This document shows positions 10,425 through 22,716 of a stretch of 64,000 nucleotides of DNA, one piece after another; positions within the stretch are counted from its first letter, which is position 1; each line of letters starts with the position of its first letter. Below the pieces are notes generated by a model. It had not been told where the DNA came from. It saw nothing but the letters and a program-made list of their open reading frames with translations, and made no database searches. Source of the stretch: Stomoxys calcitrans (Eukaryota > Arthropoda > Insecta > Diptera > Muscidae); the NCBI RefSeq assembly GCF_963082655.1, contig NC_081553.1, positions 64,294,392 through 64,358,391 on the forward strand. The letters run 5' to 3'. The position numbers and the translations under genes are program-made.

Positions 10425-12325
10425 TTACTTACTTTACTTTACATTAATTGGCTATGACAGAATATTTATTCCACGTCGAACGTAGAATAGCGTTCCAAGC
10501 GCCTCGATCTTCTGCGCTCATTCTAAAATCTCTGACACCAAGTTTCGAGGTGTCTCCCACAACTTGATCTTTCCATCGGGCTTTTCGTCTTCCCGATTTG
10601 CGTGTACCAACGTGTTTGCCTTCAAAAGACTTCTTTGCTAGAGCTTCTTCATCCATTCTGACAACATGACCTATCCAACGCAGCCGTTGTATTTTGATGC
10701 GTGTCGCTATGCTATCGTCGTTATACAGCTCGCGGTTCATACGTCGCCTATATTCTCCGTTACCGCAAACTGGTCCATATATTTTACGACGAATCTTTCT
10801 CTCAAATACTCCAAGCACTGCCTCGTCTGCTTTTACAAGTACTCATGCTTCAGAACCATATAACAGCACGGGTAGTATCAGTGTCTTGTAAAGTGTAGTC
10901 TTCGTCTGTCGGGAGGTGGCCTTGTTTCTAAACTGCTTGCTTAGTCCAAAGTGACATCTGTTTGCCAGTATTATTCTTCGTTTAATCTCAAAGCTGGTGT
11001 CATTCGTTTCGGTTACGACGGTGCCGAGGTAGATAAAGTTACTGACTGTCTCAAAGTTGTGGTTCCCAACTTTCTCCATTTTCTTTATCTGCTCGGTTGT
11101 GCAAGGCTTTTTGAGATTGGAAACCATCCATTTCGTCTTATCTCCATTTATTGCCAGACCCATGTTCACTGACTCTCTTTCGATTCTTTCAAAGGCTGCA
11201 GTTACTACATCCGGTGACCGACCTATGATATCGATATCGTCGGCATAGGCGAGTGGCATGTGCTCTCTTGTGATTAGTGTGCCATATCTATTCACATCTG
11301 CATCTCGTATAACCTTCTCCAGCAGGATGTTAAAGAGATCACACGATAGACTGTCTCCTTGTCTGAAACCTCGTTTGGTACTAAATGGTTCGGAGAGATT
11401 CATTCCTATTCTTACTGAGGAACGCGTATCAGCAAGTGTCATCCTGCAGAGTCTTATTAATTTTGCATGGATACCAAACTCAGACATGGCTTGAAATACC
11501 TTTGAACGTAAAGGAGTATCGAAGGCGGCTCTGTAGTCAACAAAGAGATGGTAGGTGTTAATTTGTCCTTCTCGGGTCTTCTTCAGGATTTGGCGCAGTG
11601 TGAATATCTGGTCTAGGGTGGATTTACCTGGTCTAAAGCCGCATTGATAGGCCACATTGACTTTAGGTTTTAATCTTTCACACAGTACGCTCGAGAGTAT
11701 CTTGTATGCGATGGGGAGGAGACTTATTCCTCTGTAGTTGGCACATTCCGTCTTGTCTCCTTTCTTGTGTACGGGACATAGTATGCTGAGGTTCCAATCA
11801 TCGGGTTTTGGGTTCATCTAGCCAGATTGCGCAGATAAGCTGATGCATACGCCTTAACAGCGTGTCGCCTTTGGTCTTAAATAGTTCATCGGTTAACTCG
11901 TCGGCTCCTGCTGCCTTGTTGTTCTTTAGTCGGGTAACTGCTACTTGGACCTCATTCTGACTAGGAGGTAAACATTCTATACCATCATCAGGGATTGGTT
12001 CTGCGGTATCCTCTTCGCCGCCAACATCGGACACTAGCAGTTGGGTAAAATGTTCTTTCCATATCCTCAGCATGTTGTCTGTGTCAGTTACTAGATTTCC
12101 TTCTTTGTCTCTGCAGGAGTATGTGCCTGCACCAAAGCCATCGGTTTGGTTTTTAATTCTTTGGTAAAATTTCCGGACTTCATTCTGATTCCTGTACATC
12201 TCAATTCGCTCGCTTTCACGTCTTTCCATTTCCTTTTTCATTCTGCGGAATATACGTTTCTCCTCTTTCCTTTTCTTCCGATACCTCTCCTTCATCTGGC
12301 GCATTGCTACTGATTGCAGGGTTGA
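10425..12325 (-). pseudogene. RTE-clade LINE, near-intact reverse transcriptase, 5'-truncated
   Basis: This is the best-preserved LINE protein in the window. From about 12325 the minus strand encodes the linker (MKERYRKKRKEEKRIFRRMK), then NNKAAGADELTDELF, DDWNLSILCPVHKKGDKTEC, YQCGFRPGKSTLDQIFTLRQ, the catalytic AYADDIDIIGRS box, YLGTVVTET, TLYKTLILPVLLYGSEA, and the RTE C-terminus RLRWIGHVVRMDEEAL. Defects visible are a +1 insertion near 11800-11817 and a TGG-to-TGA change at about 10843-10845, both located by comparison with the copy at 38443. A 9-base in-frame loss before YQCGF is also present. The endonuclease is absent. The AAGTA-rich 3' tail lies near 10425-10445. Confidence 0.85.
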
Positions 12326-12329
12326 TTGC

Positions 12330-12449
12330 AATCCCGTTTACACTGATCATTAAATCCGGATTTGCGTCTCCCGTCAGCTAATTTTATAAAGAGAAAATAG
12401 ATGGTCGGGCCATTAAATCCGGATTTAAAGAGCAGTGTAAACGGGGTTT
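12330..12449. mobile_element. small MITE with ~34-bp terminal inverted repeats
   Basis: The left end AATCCCGTTTACACTG continues to TTAAATCCGGATTT. The right end mirrors it as AAATCCGGATTTAA then CAGTGTAAACGGGGTTT. Total length is about 120 bp, with no coding capacity. It abuts the 5' truncation point of the RTE copy. Superfamily is not assigned. Confidence 0.65.
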
Positions 12450-14100
12450 AATAGAACACAACACACTGCCACAACAACAACTAGTGTCGAAATCCCATCC
12501 CTGCCAGGGAATTTATTTACATCGAGATCCTCAGGAACCCGTTCTTTAACGGATTGTTCATGGGAAAAAGACTTTACCAGGCTTCGAATTTTGGCGCCCA
12601 GAAACATGCTAACCTTTGCGTCGCGCTTATTTCTAGTATCATAAATTTATTGAATCTCCTTGTTGATTGCAACACCCTGTAAACAGTTCATATGCCGCTA
12701 TTCGCCAACAAACATCGACTTCAACACCAATAAAACTGACGATATTGCCAGGCTTGCTTGCTTTCAGGTCTATCAATATTTGCTCTTTTTTTCTGTTTTC
12801 GGTGGTTGGAGGGGTAACCCAAAAAGATGTGGAAGAAAACGACAACAACAAAATACAACTGGCCATAAAACCGGGTGAAAAAATGGACTACAACGATTTG
12901 GAGAGGCAAACTAAAAAAAAGGAGCCGAAAAGACAAAAACTCGGTTGCTTGGTTGGTTGGTCGATAGGTAGGATGGGATCGTACGAAATAAACACACACA
13001 CACTCACACATACATACACAAAAATAAGGGCACGTGTAGAGTTGTTTCGTTATGTGAAATTTAACTGTGCGTATGTACGACTGCTGGTTGATGCCGTAGC
13101 ATGCCTTATATACTTACTCCGCTTTGCTCGCACTGCCTCGCTGAACGAGAGGATGTTGCTTGAATGCCTGCCTGAGTAAATTTTAGTTATATACACATGG
13201 ATGGGTACATATGGTAAATTTATGTCTTATGTAGATGTTGTGTGTGAGTGTGTGTGTGTGTGTGTGTGACCATCATCATCCAAAGTAAATGGTTGGCATT
13301 GAATGTCAGGAACGTAATTATGGTGTCGTTCCAAAACGAGAGGAACGACAAGAGTTTGCCATAATTTTATGTTGTTCTGCTGCGGGCTTCAACAACTGAC
13401 TTGCTTTGTCTGCCTGCCCCCTCCGTCTTTCGTTGTCTTCTCCTGCCTGTTGTCTTTGGGGTTTTGGGCATTGGCGAATTTTTTCGCAAACAAAAAAAAA
13501 AAAAAAACAAAAAAGGAGTGTTGAATGATGATGGTGCTGGGCCATGTTGTACTTGGGCTGCGGTCCCAAAATTGATGGTAATGTTGGTGGCGGCGGCGGT
13601 GTACTGTTTTAATGCTATTCCCAGCTACTCGTTATATGTGACCAACCAACCGACTGACGGACGGACAGACGGACAACCGCCAAAAGAAGAAACTTTGAGT
13701 ATTTTGGTTGCTTTTCTTTTATTTTTGCCTGTCAATTTTGTCGTTGCAACTTTAACATTAATTTGCTTAAATTATGTTGGGACATAAGTACGAATGTTGC
13801 ATAAATTCCATGTTCCATGTTTCCATATGGGGTACGAATTGGCGGCAGGCGGCAACTGCTGTTGCTTAAGTACTGTAGTTCTTAAGCTCATGAATGGGGG
13901 ATTGAAATTTGACCGATATTTGGGTAAAACATCTTTCGTAAAGGAGTTAAATTAACTCAAAAGAAATCATTCTAGTTTCAGTGACATTAGTTCTTCAAGG
14001 AATACCACAACGGAGATGGAAATATACAGAAAGAGATATTGGTATCTCCAGTGTTGAGGATACCTCCAAACTTATCCCTGACCACAGTAATAAGTCCCCA
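12450..14100. other. mostly non-repetitive DNA, no gene seen
   Basis: Contains a CACAC/ACATA-rich patch near 12990-13020, a GT run at about 13241-13268, an A-rich tract at 13490-13508 and a GGCGGCGGCGG patch near 13590. Open frames exist but are low-complexity or differ in frame with no splice logic. No element termini were recognised except a possible Jockey-like ACACAACACACTGCCACAAC scrap at 12455-12475. Confidence 0.5.
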
Positions 14101-14104
14101 GCCA

Positions 14105-14195
14105 GAGAGAAGTCGAAATGTCAGTAGCCCCAGTGAAGAATAATAAGGCATCAGGAGCCGATGGCTTATCAGCTTAAGAATATAACCGACTATGA
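14105..14195 (+). pseudogene. short reverse-transcriptase scrap
   Basis: A single block reads VEMSVAPVKNNKASGADGLS, which resembles the N-terminal RT motif (KNNKAxGxDGLPAE) of RTE/Jockey-type LINEs. Nothing else of the element can be followed. Confidence 0.4.
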
Positions 14196-14245
14196 GCCTT
14201 GCTCTTCGCACTCCTCGTCCCCTAAATGAATCAGCGCGGGGCTTA

Positions 14246-14430
14246 TGGGGCCACCATAGGATGAGGGTATACTAATTTCGTCATTCCATTTGTAACACAT
14301 CGAAATGTTGGCTGAGACCAAACAGGGTATATAGGTATATTCTTGATCGTCTTGATATTCCAAGTCGATTTAGCCATGTCCATCCGTCTGTCAAAAGCAC
14401 GCTAAACTTTGGGGGGGAATAAAGCTTGGC
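14246..14430 (+). mobile_element. DINE family 1, left-end fragment
   Basis: Begins CCACCATAGGATGAGGGTAT (terminal hairpin) and runs through the TATATTCTTGATCG block and CATGTCCATCCGTCTGTC to AAAGCACGCTAAACTTTG, then stops at the Jockey copy. Confidence 0.75.
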
Positions 14431-15420
14431 GCTTGGAGTTTTGTTCGAATTCATCCTATAATGTAGGTCGGTTGGGATTCGAACTCAGCGACTATGATGG
14501 GGTGCGCCCAGAGGGATCTAGGTCTGCTTTTCAGTTAAACTGGTGGCATATGCCGTGTGGTCCCTGGACACAATTTGGACGTACATCCTGCACGTCGGCA
14601 TCAATCCTTGCTATGCAGAAGTTGAGGCGGCTGCATAAGCCGGATCAAGATTGAGCCGGAACTACTGTGGTTTGCGGGTGGAGGTCAATTTCTTCAGGTG
14701 CAATGGGAGGAGGTCATTCTCAAAGGACTACATTCAACGGGTAGTTATTTACCGCATCCACATGAATGTTGTCTAGACCCGCTTGATATGGGTCTCTCTT
14801 GTAGAGTTGAACCTCACGCTCTAGATCATGTAGATCTACCCTAAGGCTCCTGGGCGGTGGATACCTATCCACAAGATGATGATTTGGATAACAGTACAAA
14901 CGGCATTGCTTAGACAGCATGTGGCTATGTTGTCGCACGGGTAGGATTTTTGTCTCCTGAAGGAGGTGGTCCACATGAGAACTGAGGATACAGCCCGTCG
15001 CAGTTCAAAGGATGGCATTCTGATACATTTGAATATTATTCCACTGCGTGTCGCAGATCTGACGAGAACACACTGACGCTGCATAACTTTCCACGGACCG
15101 GCCAATTATTTTGTACATGGTCAACAAGGTTCCTTTGTCAGCACCCCAAGTGCTGCCGGAAATGGACTTGAGGGCTTTGTTGCTACTTTTGACTTTATCG
15201 CAAATTAATGTGGCATGTAGGGAGAATGTGTGAAAGCTGCCGAATGTAACGCGAAGTATTTTGGGACACTTGGTGGTCGAAATAATTTCCCTATCGACCA
15301 TTAGAGTCAGCTCGGTATTCAGCTCATGCGGATTTGTAGTGAACAATGTGGCTGAAGATTTGGTGGCAGATATCTTCACAACTCTTGCAGCGAAATATCA
15401 GGCAAGTTGCATGAGAAAGG

Positions 15421-15586
15421 AGGCGCCTCGATAGCCGCGTTGGAAGCATGCTCGGATTGCCAGTGCGGGGGTCGTGGGTTCGATTCCCACCATAGGCCTT
15501 GGTCTGTCGCTACTGTGGTATCTCAATAGACTTCAAATTGTCTAAGTGAGCCTGTAAAATACTGGCACTTTAACCTAACCTAACCT
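15421..15586 (+). mobile_element. SINE-B in Jockey copy
   Basis: Head GCGCCTCGATAGCCGCGTTG, B box GTGGGTTCGATTCCCACC, tail CACTTTAACCTAACCTAACC. An imperfect target duplication, CATGAGAAAGGA and CATGAGGAAGAT, flanks it. Jockey sequence continues on both sides. Confidence 0.88.
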
Positions 15587-16199
15587 CCATGAGGAAGATG
15601 TTCAACCTATCGCAGATATCTTCAATGGGTCAAAGGCCTGATGCCAGGCCATGACTGTACAATCGTCCGCATATAATACGATCTCTATGTCATCTGGGGA
15701 GAGGTTGGTGGATTGGAGGATAGGTAAAGGTTAAACAGTTCCAGAGCTATCGCCCCGCCGTGGGGAATTTGATGTTTCACTCTACGTGCTTCGATTTCTT
15801 ATCCCCAAAATTCCACAAAAGAATGGCGACCACACAGATACTTTGACCAGCGTTTCAGGCCTGGCTGGAGGGACGTGTTGGCGATGTCCTCAAATAATTT
15901 GGCAGGGCTAACTGTGTCGAATGCCTTCGACAGGTCCAGTGGTAGGAGAACCGTCCTATCACACGACCTGAGCTGATTGAAGCAACGGCAAATGTGTTCG
16001 GTGATGGCAGGCAAAGCAGTTGTTGAGCTATGTAGTCTTCGAACTCGATGCTGATGTCCGGCAAATGGAAATTCTCCAACGAGGCTCGGGAGGAGTAGTG
16101 CCTCAAGCATCTTGACTACTGTTGAGAAAGGGGCGATCGGTCTGTACGACTACCCCAAACTCGGGATCACTCTGCCCTTCTTCCAGACATCGGGAACTA

Positions 16200-17000
16200 A
16201 AGGGTGAGTTTTTAGCTATTACCTTTTTGGCAGCTGCTTTTTTCACTATCAAACATTTTCAGTTTGGTCTATAATTTAACCATGAATCGCCTTACAAACG
16301 AACAATGATTGCAAATCATTGAATTTTATAGTCAATATGCGAGCTCTGTTAAGAAAGTTCACGCGCGCTTCATCCATTTTATGGACGAAGTTAATTTTCG
16401 GCTCAATGAATACTTAAAAAGTCACAGTTTAGTGCTGTTTATGGTTTGGTGGCATCATTGGACCGTACTTCTTCCTCAGAGATGATGCGAATCGTAAAGT
16501 AACTGTGAATGGTGAGCGCTACCGGGAGATGATATCCAACTCTTTTTGCCCAAAATGCAAGAGCTTGACTTGCATGACATGTTGTTCCAACAAGAAGGTG
16601 CCATATGCCACACAGCACGCGTAAAAATTGACTTATTGAGAGGCGAGTTCGGTGAAATTTTATTTCACGTTCGGCAGCGGTCAATTGGCCGCCTTGATCG
16701 TGCAATTTAACTCCTTTGGATTATTTTTTAAATATTCATGTCTAGACAGACAAGCCTGCTTCAAATGGGAAGACAACATTGAAGCATTTATTTGCGAGAT
16801 ACCGGCCAAAATGTTGGAAAGAGTATGCCAAAATTTGACTAAGAGGATGGACCATTTAAGGCGCAGTCACAAACAACTTTTGCATGAAATAATCTTCAAA
16901 TATTAACTTATATGGACCGTACTATCGACTTAAATAAAAATTTCATGAATTTTTCTGAACTTTGTGTTTTCTATGAAAATAGCTCCTTAAAATCGCCCTT
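16200..17000 (+). pseudogene. mariner-like transposon, internally deleted
   Basis: Flanked by TA (16198-16199 and 17001-17002), with ends AAGGGTGAGTTTTTAGCT and the inverse of AGCTCCTTAAAATCGCCCTT. The transposase starts MNRLTNEQ at 16281 with an in-frame stop soon after. It jumps from SSVKKVHARF straight to FMDEVNFRLNEY, the same internal deletion as at 7480. Further on are LHDMLFQQEGAICHTARVKI and EMLERV-like AKMLERVCQNLTKRMDHL. The second catalytic Asp of QQDGA reads Glu here. Length is 801 bp against roughly 1.2 kb expected. It is inactive and inserted in the Jockey copy. Confidence 0.8.
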
Positions 17001-17969
17001 TATAGGAGTGCTTTAAGAGAGGTTCATAACAATTGAAAGTTGCTCAACTCCAGGTACATCCAGATTCTTCAGCATCAGTGTAGAGATTCCGTTGGGGCCC
17101 AACCGCTTTGATGATTTGGCGTAACTTCGCTCTCGGTAAACTGAGATGGCTGTTCATGGGCTTGGAGACCACGGATACGACTAATGGCTCTCCTCCTAGC
17201 CCTGTCATTCTCGGGAGCCGCAATAAATTGACGGTTGAATAACCTGCCGCATCTCTTCGGATCAGGCACAGTTACGTCGCCTAAAGTGACCGAGATCTTG
17301 TCATCCCTTCTGGCGGGATTCGAGAGTGACTTAACAGTAGACCCAGTTTGCCTAAACCGGCACCTAAGTTATATTGCTCCAAGTATTCCAGGCACAAATT
17401 CCTCTTATGTTCGTTGACTATCCTGTTTATTAACAGATCCAGCTTGCTGATTCTGGAGTTAGTGGGGTCCATGCATGGAATCACATCACGCTTGCTCGCG
17501 AGTACCACTGCCTGTCCCGGGAAATGGATCTGCACGTGGGGTATTCGACCGACTGGTATAAATCAAGCGGCTGCTGCGTTAATGATGTCTAGGAATTTCC
17601 TCTCGGCAACTATCACATTCGAGGATGGTGTCAGTTCACTGAAGCGGCGATTGGTGTACTCTCTTAAGCCGACCCAAACGGCCTTCTTCTGATTGATAAA
17701 CGTCCGGCGTTCGGAGTTTATAAAGTCGGATGATTGGTCGATGGAAATGACGGCTTGCCAGGAACGTCATTCAGGAGATCAGGGGATGCAATGGAAATGA
17801 ATGACGAGCTGCTGCATATCCTAGTAATTCTAGTGGAGGCATTTTCATTCACCGTGCAATACGTGGAGCTTTCAATATGCTCTGCCAAAGCTATGCCCTG
17901 CTAGTCGTTACCTGGGGGAGAATGCTATGAAACGTGATGCGCATTAAAGTCTCCTAGACGATTGTGGCC

Positions 17970-18375
17970 AGACAGTTTTGATATAGCTGCCATATAAACC
18001 GATCTCGGATCTTGAATTTTTGAGCCTCTAGAGGGCGCAATTATTATCCGATTTGGCTGAAATTTAGCATGGGGTGTTTTGTTATGACTTCTAACAATAA
18101 TGTCAAGTATGGTCTAAATCGTTCATAACCTGATATAGCTCCCATACAAACAGATCTTCCGATTATAGTTCTTGAGCCTCTAGAGGGAGCAATGATTATC
18201 CTAATTTTGGCTGAAAATTTGCATCTTTGCCAAATATGGATTTAATCAGTTCATAATCTGATAAAGCTCCGATTTCGCATCTTTAGTTTTTCAGCCTCTA
18301 GAGGGCGCAATTCTTATAGAGATATCGGGTAAAGAACTTCTAAAAGCACACCGAATTTAGCACTCTTTTACAATA
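17970..18375 (+). mobile_element. DINE family 1, right-end fragment
   Basis: Starts TTTTGATATAGCTGCCATAT, carries about two and a half internal units (GAGGGCGCAATTATTATCC), and ends with ACACCGAATTTAGCACTCTT, a decayed form of the family's right end. Confidence 0.75.
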
Positions 18376-18634
18376 CTTCTGATAACTGTGCTAGTTTGAA
18401 AAGAGATATCCTCCTCCTACTTTTACAGCCCACTCCATAAAACCACTGTGCTGCTTTTTGGGTGTTTATCTAAATGAAATGAAAGCAAATGTTTATCCAT
18501 TTGTCGCATGAAGAGTACAAACAAAATATTCCCTCCATACCATTACGGGCAAACAAAAAGTACCTCCGATGCAAAAAAAAAAAAATAGGATAAACGAGCA
18601 ACATTAACATTAAGTGTTATAATGTCACTTCACC

Positions 18635-18720
18635 ATGTTTGCCAAAAACGATGGGGCTTTTAAGCCGACCACCACCATCAGCCAGCGAGGGGAAAGTTGG
18701 GATCCTGCAAAGCAATATAA
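18635..18720 (+). CDS. possible first coding exon (weak)
   Basis: CACCATG at 18632-18637 gives a start in good context. The frame then reads MFAKNDGAFKPTTT and ISQRGESWDPAKQY before a GTAAGC donor at 18721. Composition is protein-like and the surrounding 18.4-19.4 kb has no recognised repeats. No matching acceptor exon was found and the product is not recognised, so this may be chance. Confidence 0.2.
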
Positions 18721-18927
18721 GTAAGCATTTATTTAGATTAAAAAATGTTTTGAGACAATTACGAGGTATTTTTCATTCAAGAGTTAACGGAATTATCATG
18801 TGCACATGGTCACAACGGAAAGACAAATGAGGGAACTTCATTTAGGGATCGAATATGCCGAAGATTTTATAGACAAAAGAGAGAGGGTATGTAAGAAAAT
18901 TTGTTTTAATAAAAAAATTTCATTATT

Positions 18928-19209
18928 TTGCGTCCCGAAGGGGTTAATAGAGTTCCAATTAGGAACTGCCAAGAATGGAATCTGAACTTCTCAGTGAAGA
19001 ACAGTTCCCTTAATGTAAAATCCACACGGGTTTTGAAATCTGTCATTTGTTTGAAGAATAACACAGGCGCTACGGAAAGATTGTTACCTTTTTTAGATCG
19101 TAGATACATATACATCGAGTTAGAAGAGTTAAGACAATTGGATATTAAACCATTCAGAATCGAAGCAGGACTAAATGGGGGAAGCTCAATGCATCAGTTG
19201 GTATTATGA
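18928..19209 (+). CDS. hypothetical ORF, 93 codons
   Basis: The frame encodes NCQEWNLNFSVKNSSLNVK, SVICLKNNTGATERLLPFLD and RRYIYIELEELRQLDIKPF. It is not low-complexity and lies in the non-repetitive stretch before the R1-type LINE. An overlapping frame upstream contains ELHLGIEYAEDFIDKRE. I recognise no domain, signal peptide or membrane segment. It may be a decayed transposon ORF or an exon. Confidence 0.25.
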   Translation: MRPEGVNRVPIRNCQEWNLNFSVKNSSLNVKSTRVLKSVICLKNNTGATERLLPFLDRRYIYIELEELRQLDIKPFRIEAGLNGGSSMHQLVL

Positions 19210-19409
19210 TTCGGTACGCTTCAGTTGCGATTGGTACAAACCATGAAAAATGGTACAAACCATGAAGAATGGGATGACATCCAACTACAAGGTGGCGTGT
19301 TGGGCCAAGAAGTTCAGAAAGAGAAAGGACAAAAGATGGTAGAATAAGGATCTCAGGATACACCGAACGCATACCAGAAAGGAGTTCCGCTTCCACCGTC
19401 CCATTTAAC

Positions 19410-22400
19410 TCCTACTGAAATCCCACAACGCCTCGCTAATCCCCATTGCGCCTAAATCTCTAATGTCTGCATAGTACAGGCATTCCGTCAGTACATGCCT
19501 CCAGTCCTCGGGTCTTCCACAGTCCCACAGATCAGTCGTGGACAAGTTCCTCTGATCCTAAAATGCATTAAAGTATCCATGTCCCATTAGCATGAACCCC
19601 AGACTTAGGCCGAAGCCAACGTTCGGGCGGTCTCGTACGAACGTCTTGTCAAGAATAAATTTGTAAGTCACCCGACCATTGTCACTGTTCGTCCATCTAG
19701 TTTTCCACATATCATCAAGACGCCCCAAAAGGAGTGCCTTGAGCCGCCTAACATCCCCATCTGCGAGCTCAGAAGCAGTGAGCCAATCCTCACGCACTAA
19801 TGGAATTCCCTTCTTCACACTATACAGAACAGCCATATAATTAGCGAGTAAATCATGCGGGGGAGCGCCAAGCAATACCTGAACTACGTCTGTCGAAACA
19901 GTCCTACACACAGGCAAGCAAGCCAGCATTGCAATCCTCTAACAAGAGAGGATCTTCTTTCGTCCAAAGACTGTCGCAGCAATTCCGTGCCATACATGCG
20001 CTCCAGAAGTTGTGCAAGCAACAAATAGACCACCATATATGGATCGAACAGCGCGACGACTAAGACCCCAATCACTTTTCAGCATACCATAATCATTTCG
20101 GCTACTCCTTCATCTTTTCTTTCACTCGATCCAAATGGACCAGGAAACCCATTCTCTCTGAAACAGTCACGCCCAGATATTTTACGAGCGCTACGTTCCA
20201 AATGCTAGATCGAATCGTGGGTGGAAGATTCCGCGACAAGATGCCCCTGAGCAACATTGTCACGGTTTTGACCTCCGCGACGTCAACACCAACACGAAAT
20301 ATGCCAAGGACATATTTGGCGCTTCGCTCTCTCACACAGTTCTGCATATTGATCCAGGCATCCAAAGTGCTCCTTTCCCCCCGAAAGCCGAACTGGCGCG
20401 GAGAAGTACCATCTTCGTAGCCCTCCCTAAATAAAGTCACCATTATCCTCTCCAATACTTTTGATTGATGCCCCGATACGATCTTGAATTGCTTCTCAAT
20501 CGATCGGACGATTTCAGAAGGACTACCAATCGAGCACAATTCCAAGTACGAGGGAAATAGCCTACTTCGACACTTTGTGTGAGGATCAACTCGACATGGT
20601 CATAGCCTTGCAGATGCTTTTACACATCTGTCCAGTCATACCGTCCATGCTAGGTGACCTCCCGCTTCTAAACCCGGAGACACTGTCCACTAACTCGACC
20701 CTTTCCAGACTTGGAGGAGGCACGATTATCGCCACATTCGGAGCCTGTTCGTGCTAATCCGCATCGGGAAAGAACGTTCTTATTAACACTCTAGCAAACT
20801 CGTTCCAAGAAGTCAATACATTGTCCCCCATTCTAAAACCGCCCAGTTCACCCTGACTAGAACCCTGTTACCCACCGCTCCGACACACGCGGTGCACATT
20901 GCCCCATTGATCATCTCTGTTGTCCTGCACAAATCTCCGAAAGTGATCTTCCTTATTCTTAATCACTTACTTGTTCGTCCCCAAGTTGCTAAGGTAGCCG
21001 TTTCGGCGTGAGACAAAATCCTCAGCATTGGAACTTCTGGCTCTTTGGAATCACTTCCTCAGACGCCTGACGTTCCGCCGCATTCTTGCCAGCTCACTAC
21101 TTGCCCTAACTTGGTTTCATCTTTCGACGCCCTGAAGTCATCTAAAGGTAATGCTTCCTCAGACGCCTGACGTTCCGCCGCATTGTTTCTAGCCTACGGG
21201 TCCACCACTTGACCCTACTTGGTTTCACCTTTCAGTGCCCCAAAGTCATCTAAAGACAATGCTGATGCAGTCTCGCTAAAACTTTTCACATACAAGTCCC
21301 AGTTCACGCCTCGATCTGTCCAGCACCTGGACCGTTCAGCCATACCCCGAGCCTGTCGATCCCTGGAAGTGACCATATTCCCAATTGGATTATGGTCACT
21401 TGAGCCCCATTCGTTACAAACCCTCCACCTAAACTGGTAAGCAGTAAATGTCGCCCCATTTGCAGCCGTAACTTCACTATCGCCTGAATGCTCATCTAAG
21501 GTACACTTCTTGCTCGGCATGTTTAACACACCCACGATAACGATTCTCATGACCAAGCGAGTGCTGGGTCATTTTCGACAACCACAACGGGGAGGTTGTG
21601 TTGGTGTCTATACTAAGGATAAGCGGATTGCTAAGCGCGAGTAGTAGCATCGTATCCATATGTCCAAGATAGGGCTCCAAGTCGGCGCTAAACCTACAAT
21701 AAATGTTAGCCAAGAACATCTTACCACACACCCCCCTTCTGCACAAATGCAGACTCCCCACTGGCTATAGCTAACCACCGTACAGTCGATGTCGCTGTCA
21801 TCTACAATTATCGAAATGTTATCCCCGCGTCAGTAAAGACCCCCACCCCCCGCGGCAATCCTGCAACACTACCATCCACTACATACGGTTCCTGTACCAG
21901 CTCGATTAGCCAGTGCTGCTCATGACATGACCTAACTCCTGCGTCACCGCTCTAGACCGCTGACAATTAAGTTGATAAAATCTTATCCCCATGACGATCT
22001 TCAATGCTTAGCATTCGCCTTTTCCGCCAAACCAGCATAGATCAGACAGGTCGCGGAGATCATTATTTGATCCGCCGGCAATCCCTTAAATGAACAATTC
22101 CTACAATGAACGGGGTTCGGACAGGTCGAAGCCATTTGTCCGCCCAACGCCGACAGATATCAGCCTTCACGCAACAATCCCGTATCCTATGGTCGTAACC
22201 CATGCAACAGTGGCAACGGGAAGACCGCATCCTGCATAGGGGCGTTGAAGCGGAACCACTTCACAAACGCCCCCTCCTCACACAACTTATCCGCCACCCT
22301 AGGAGTACACTCCAGGGTAACGTTGACAGCGCCACCCTCAGGTTTCCAAGGCGTAGACAGGAGATTGGTGAACTTGCAAATAAAAGTCGAACTATGCCAA

Positions 22401-22450
22401 GACTACTTATTCCGGTATTAGCATACATATATCAAGAGCAGGTCGGTTGA
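19410..22450 (-). pseudogene. R1-clade LINE remnant (ORF1 end plus ORF2)
   Basis: From right to left on the minus strand: ORF1 zinc knuckle CHCCMGYDHRIRDC near 22200, then after a frameshift STCPNPVHCRNCSFKGLPAD. The ORF2 endonuclease follows with MGIRFYQLNCQRSRAVTQEL at about 21990 and LVQEPYVVDGSVAGLPRG. Its later parts include ILSIDTNTTSPLWLSK and EWGSSDHNPI. Reverse transcriptase is at 20545-20100 (SKVLERIMVTLFREG, RQFGFRGERSTLDAWINMQN), and the C-terminus with TNSDNGRVTYKFI lies near 19650. R1 elements usually sit in 28S rDNA; no rDNA is visible here, so this is a dispersed relative. A ~100-bp duplication lies at 21050-21250. Many frameshifts make it inactive. Confidence 0.7.
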
Positions 22451-22716
22451 CATTACGCTTCATATAATCCTCTAAGAATCACTTAATCCGCCACGAGTCA
22501 AATTCATACAAAAATATTCAAAGAGCCGATAAACCAGCATAGCGATGGCGTGTTTTTAGGTGCCACATCGAAATTTATAATCTTACAGCTATCCTGTAGG
22601 ATAGTTATCTTAAGGACCTAAACGCTACGATTGAGAATAAGTCTCTCCGCAATGACTAAGAACTGGCGATTTATGGCAGAGAGAAAACATATCCACAATC
22701 GCGGTATTTACGTTCA

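Larger units (their letters stand above)
14440..17965 (-). pseudogene. Jockey-clade LINE ORF2 with two insertions
   Basis: Minus-strand order is endonuclease end (GDFNAHHVSW near 17940-17900), linker and RT N-terminus (about 17535-17075), RT core with LPLDLSKAFDTVSPAKLFED at about 15960-15890, then PKILRVTFGSFHTFS, STWGADKGTLLTMYKIIGRS and ETKILPVRQHSHMLSKQ at 15380-14890. This is the normal Jockey order. All parts are frameshifted and the catalytic YxDD box lies in a broken area. A mariner derivative (16200-17000) splits the RT and SINE-B (15421-15586) splits its C-terminal part. The 5' part is cut at 17965 against a DINE fragment. Confidence 0.75.

Noticed and set aside
19410..22450. Evidence for an rDNA locus because of the R1-type LINE
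   Set aside because: No 28S or other rRNA sequence was seen next to it; the flanks are SINE-A and non-repetitive DNA.
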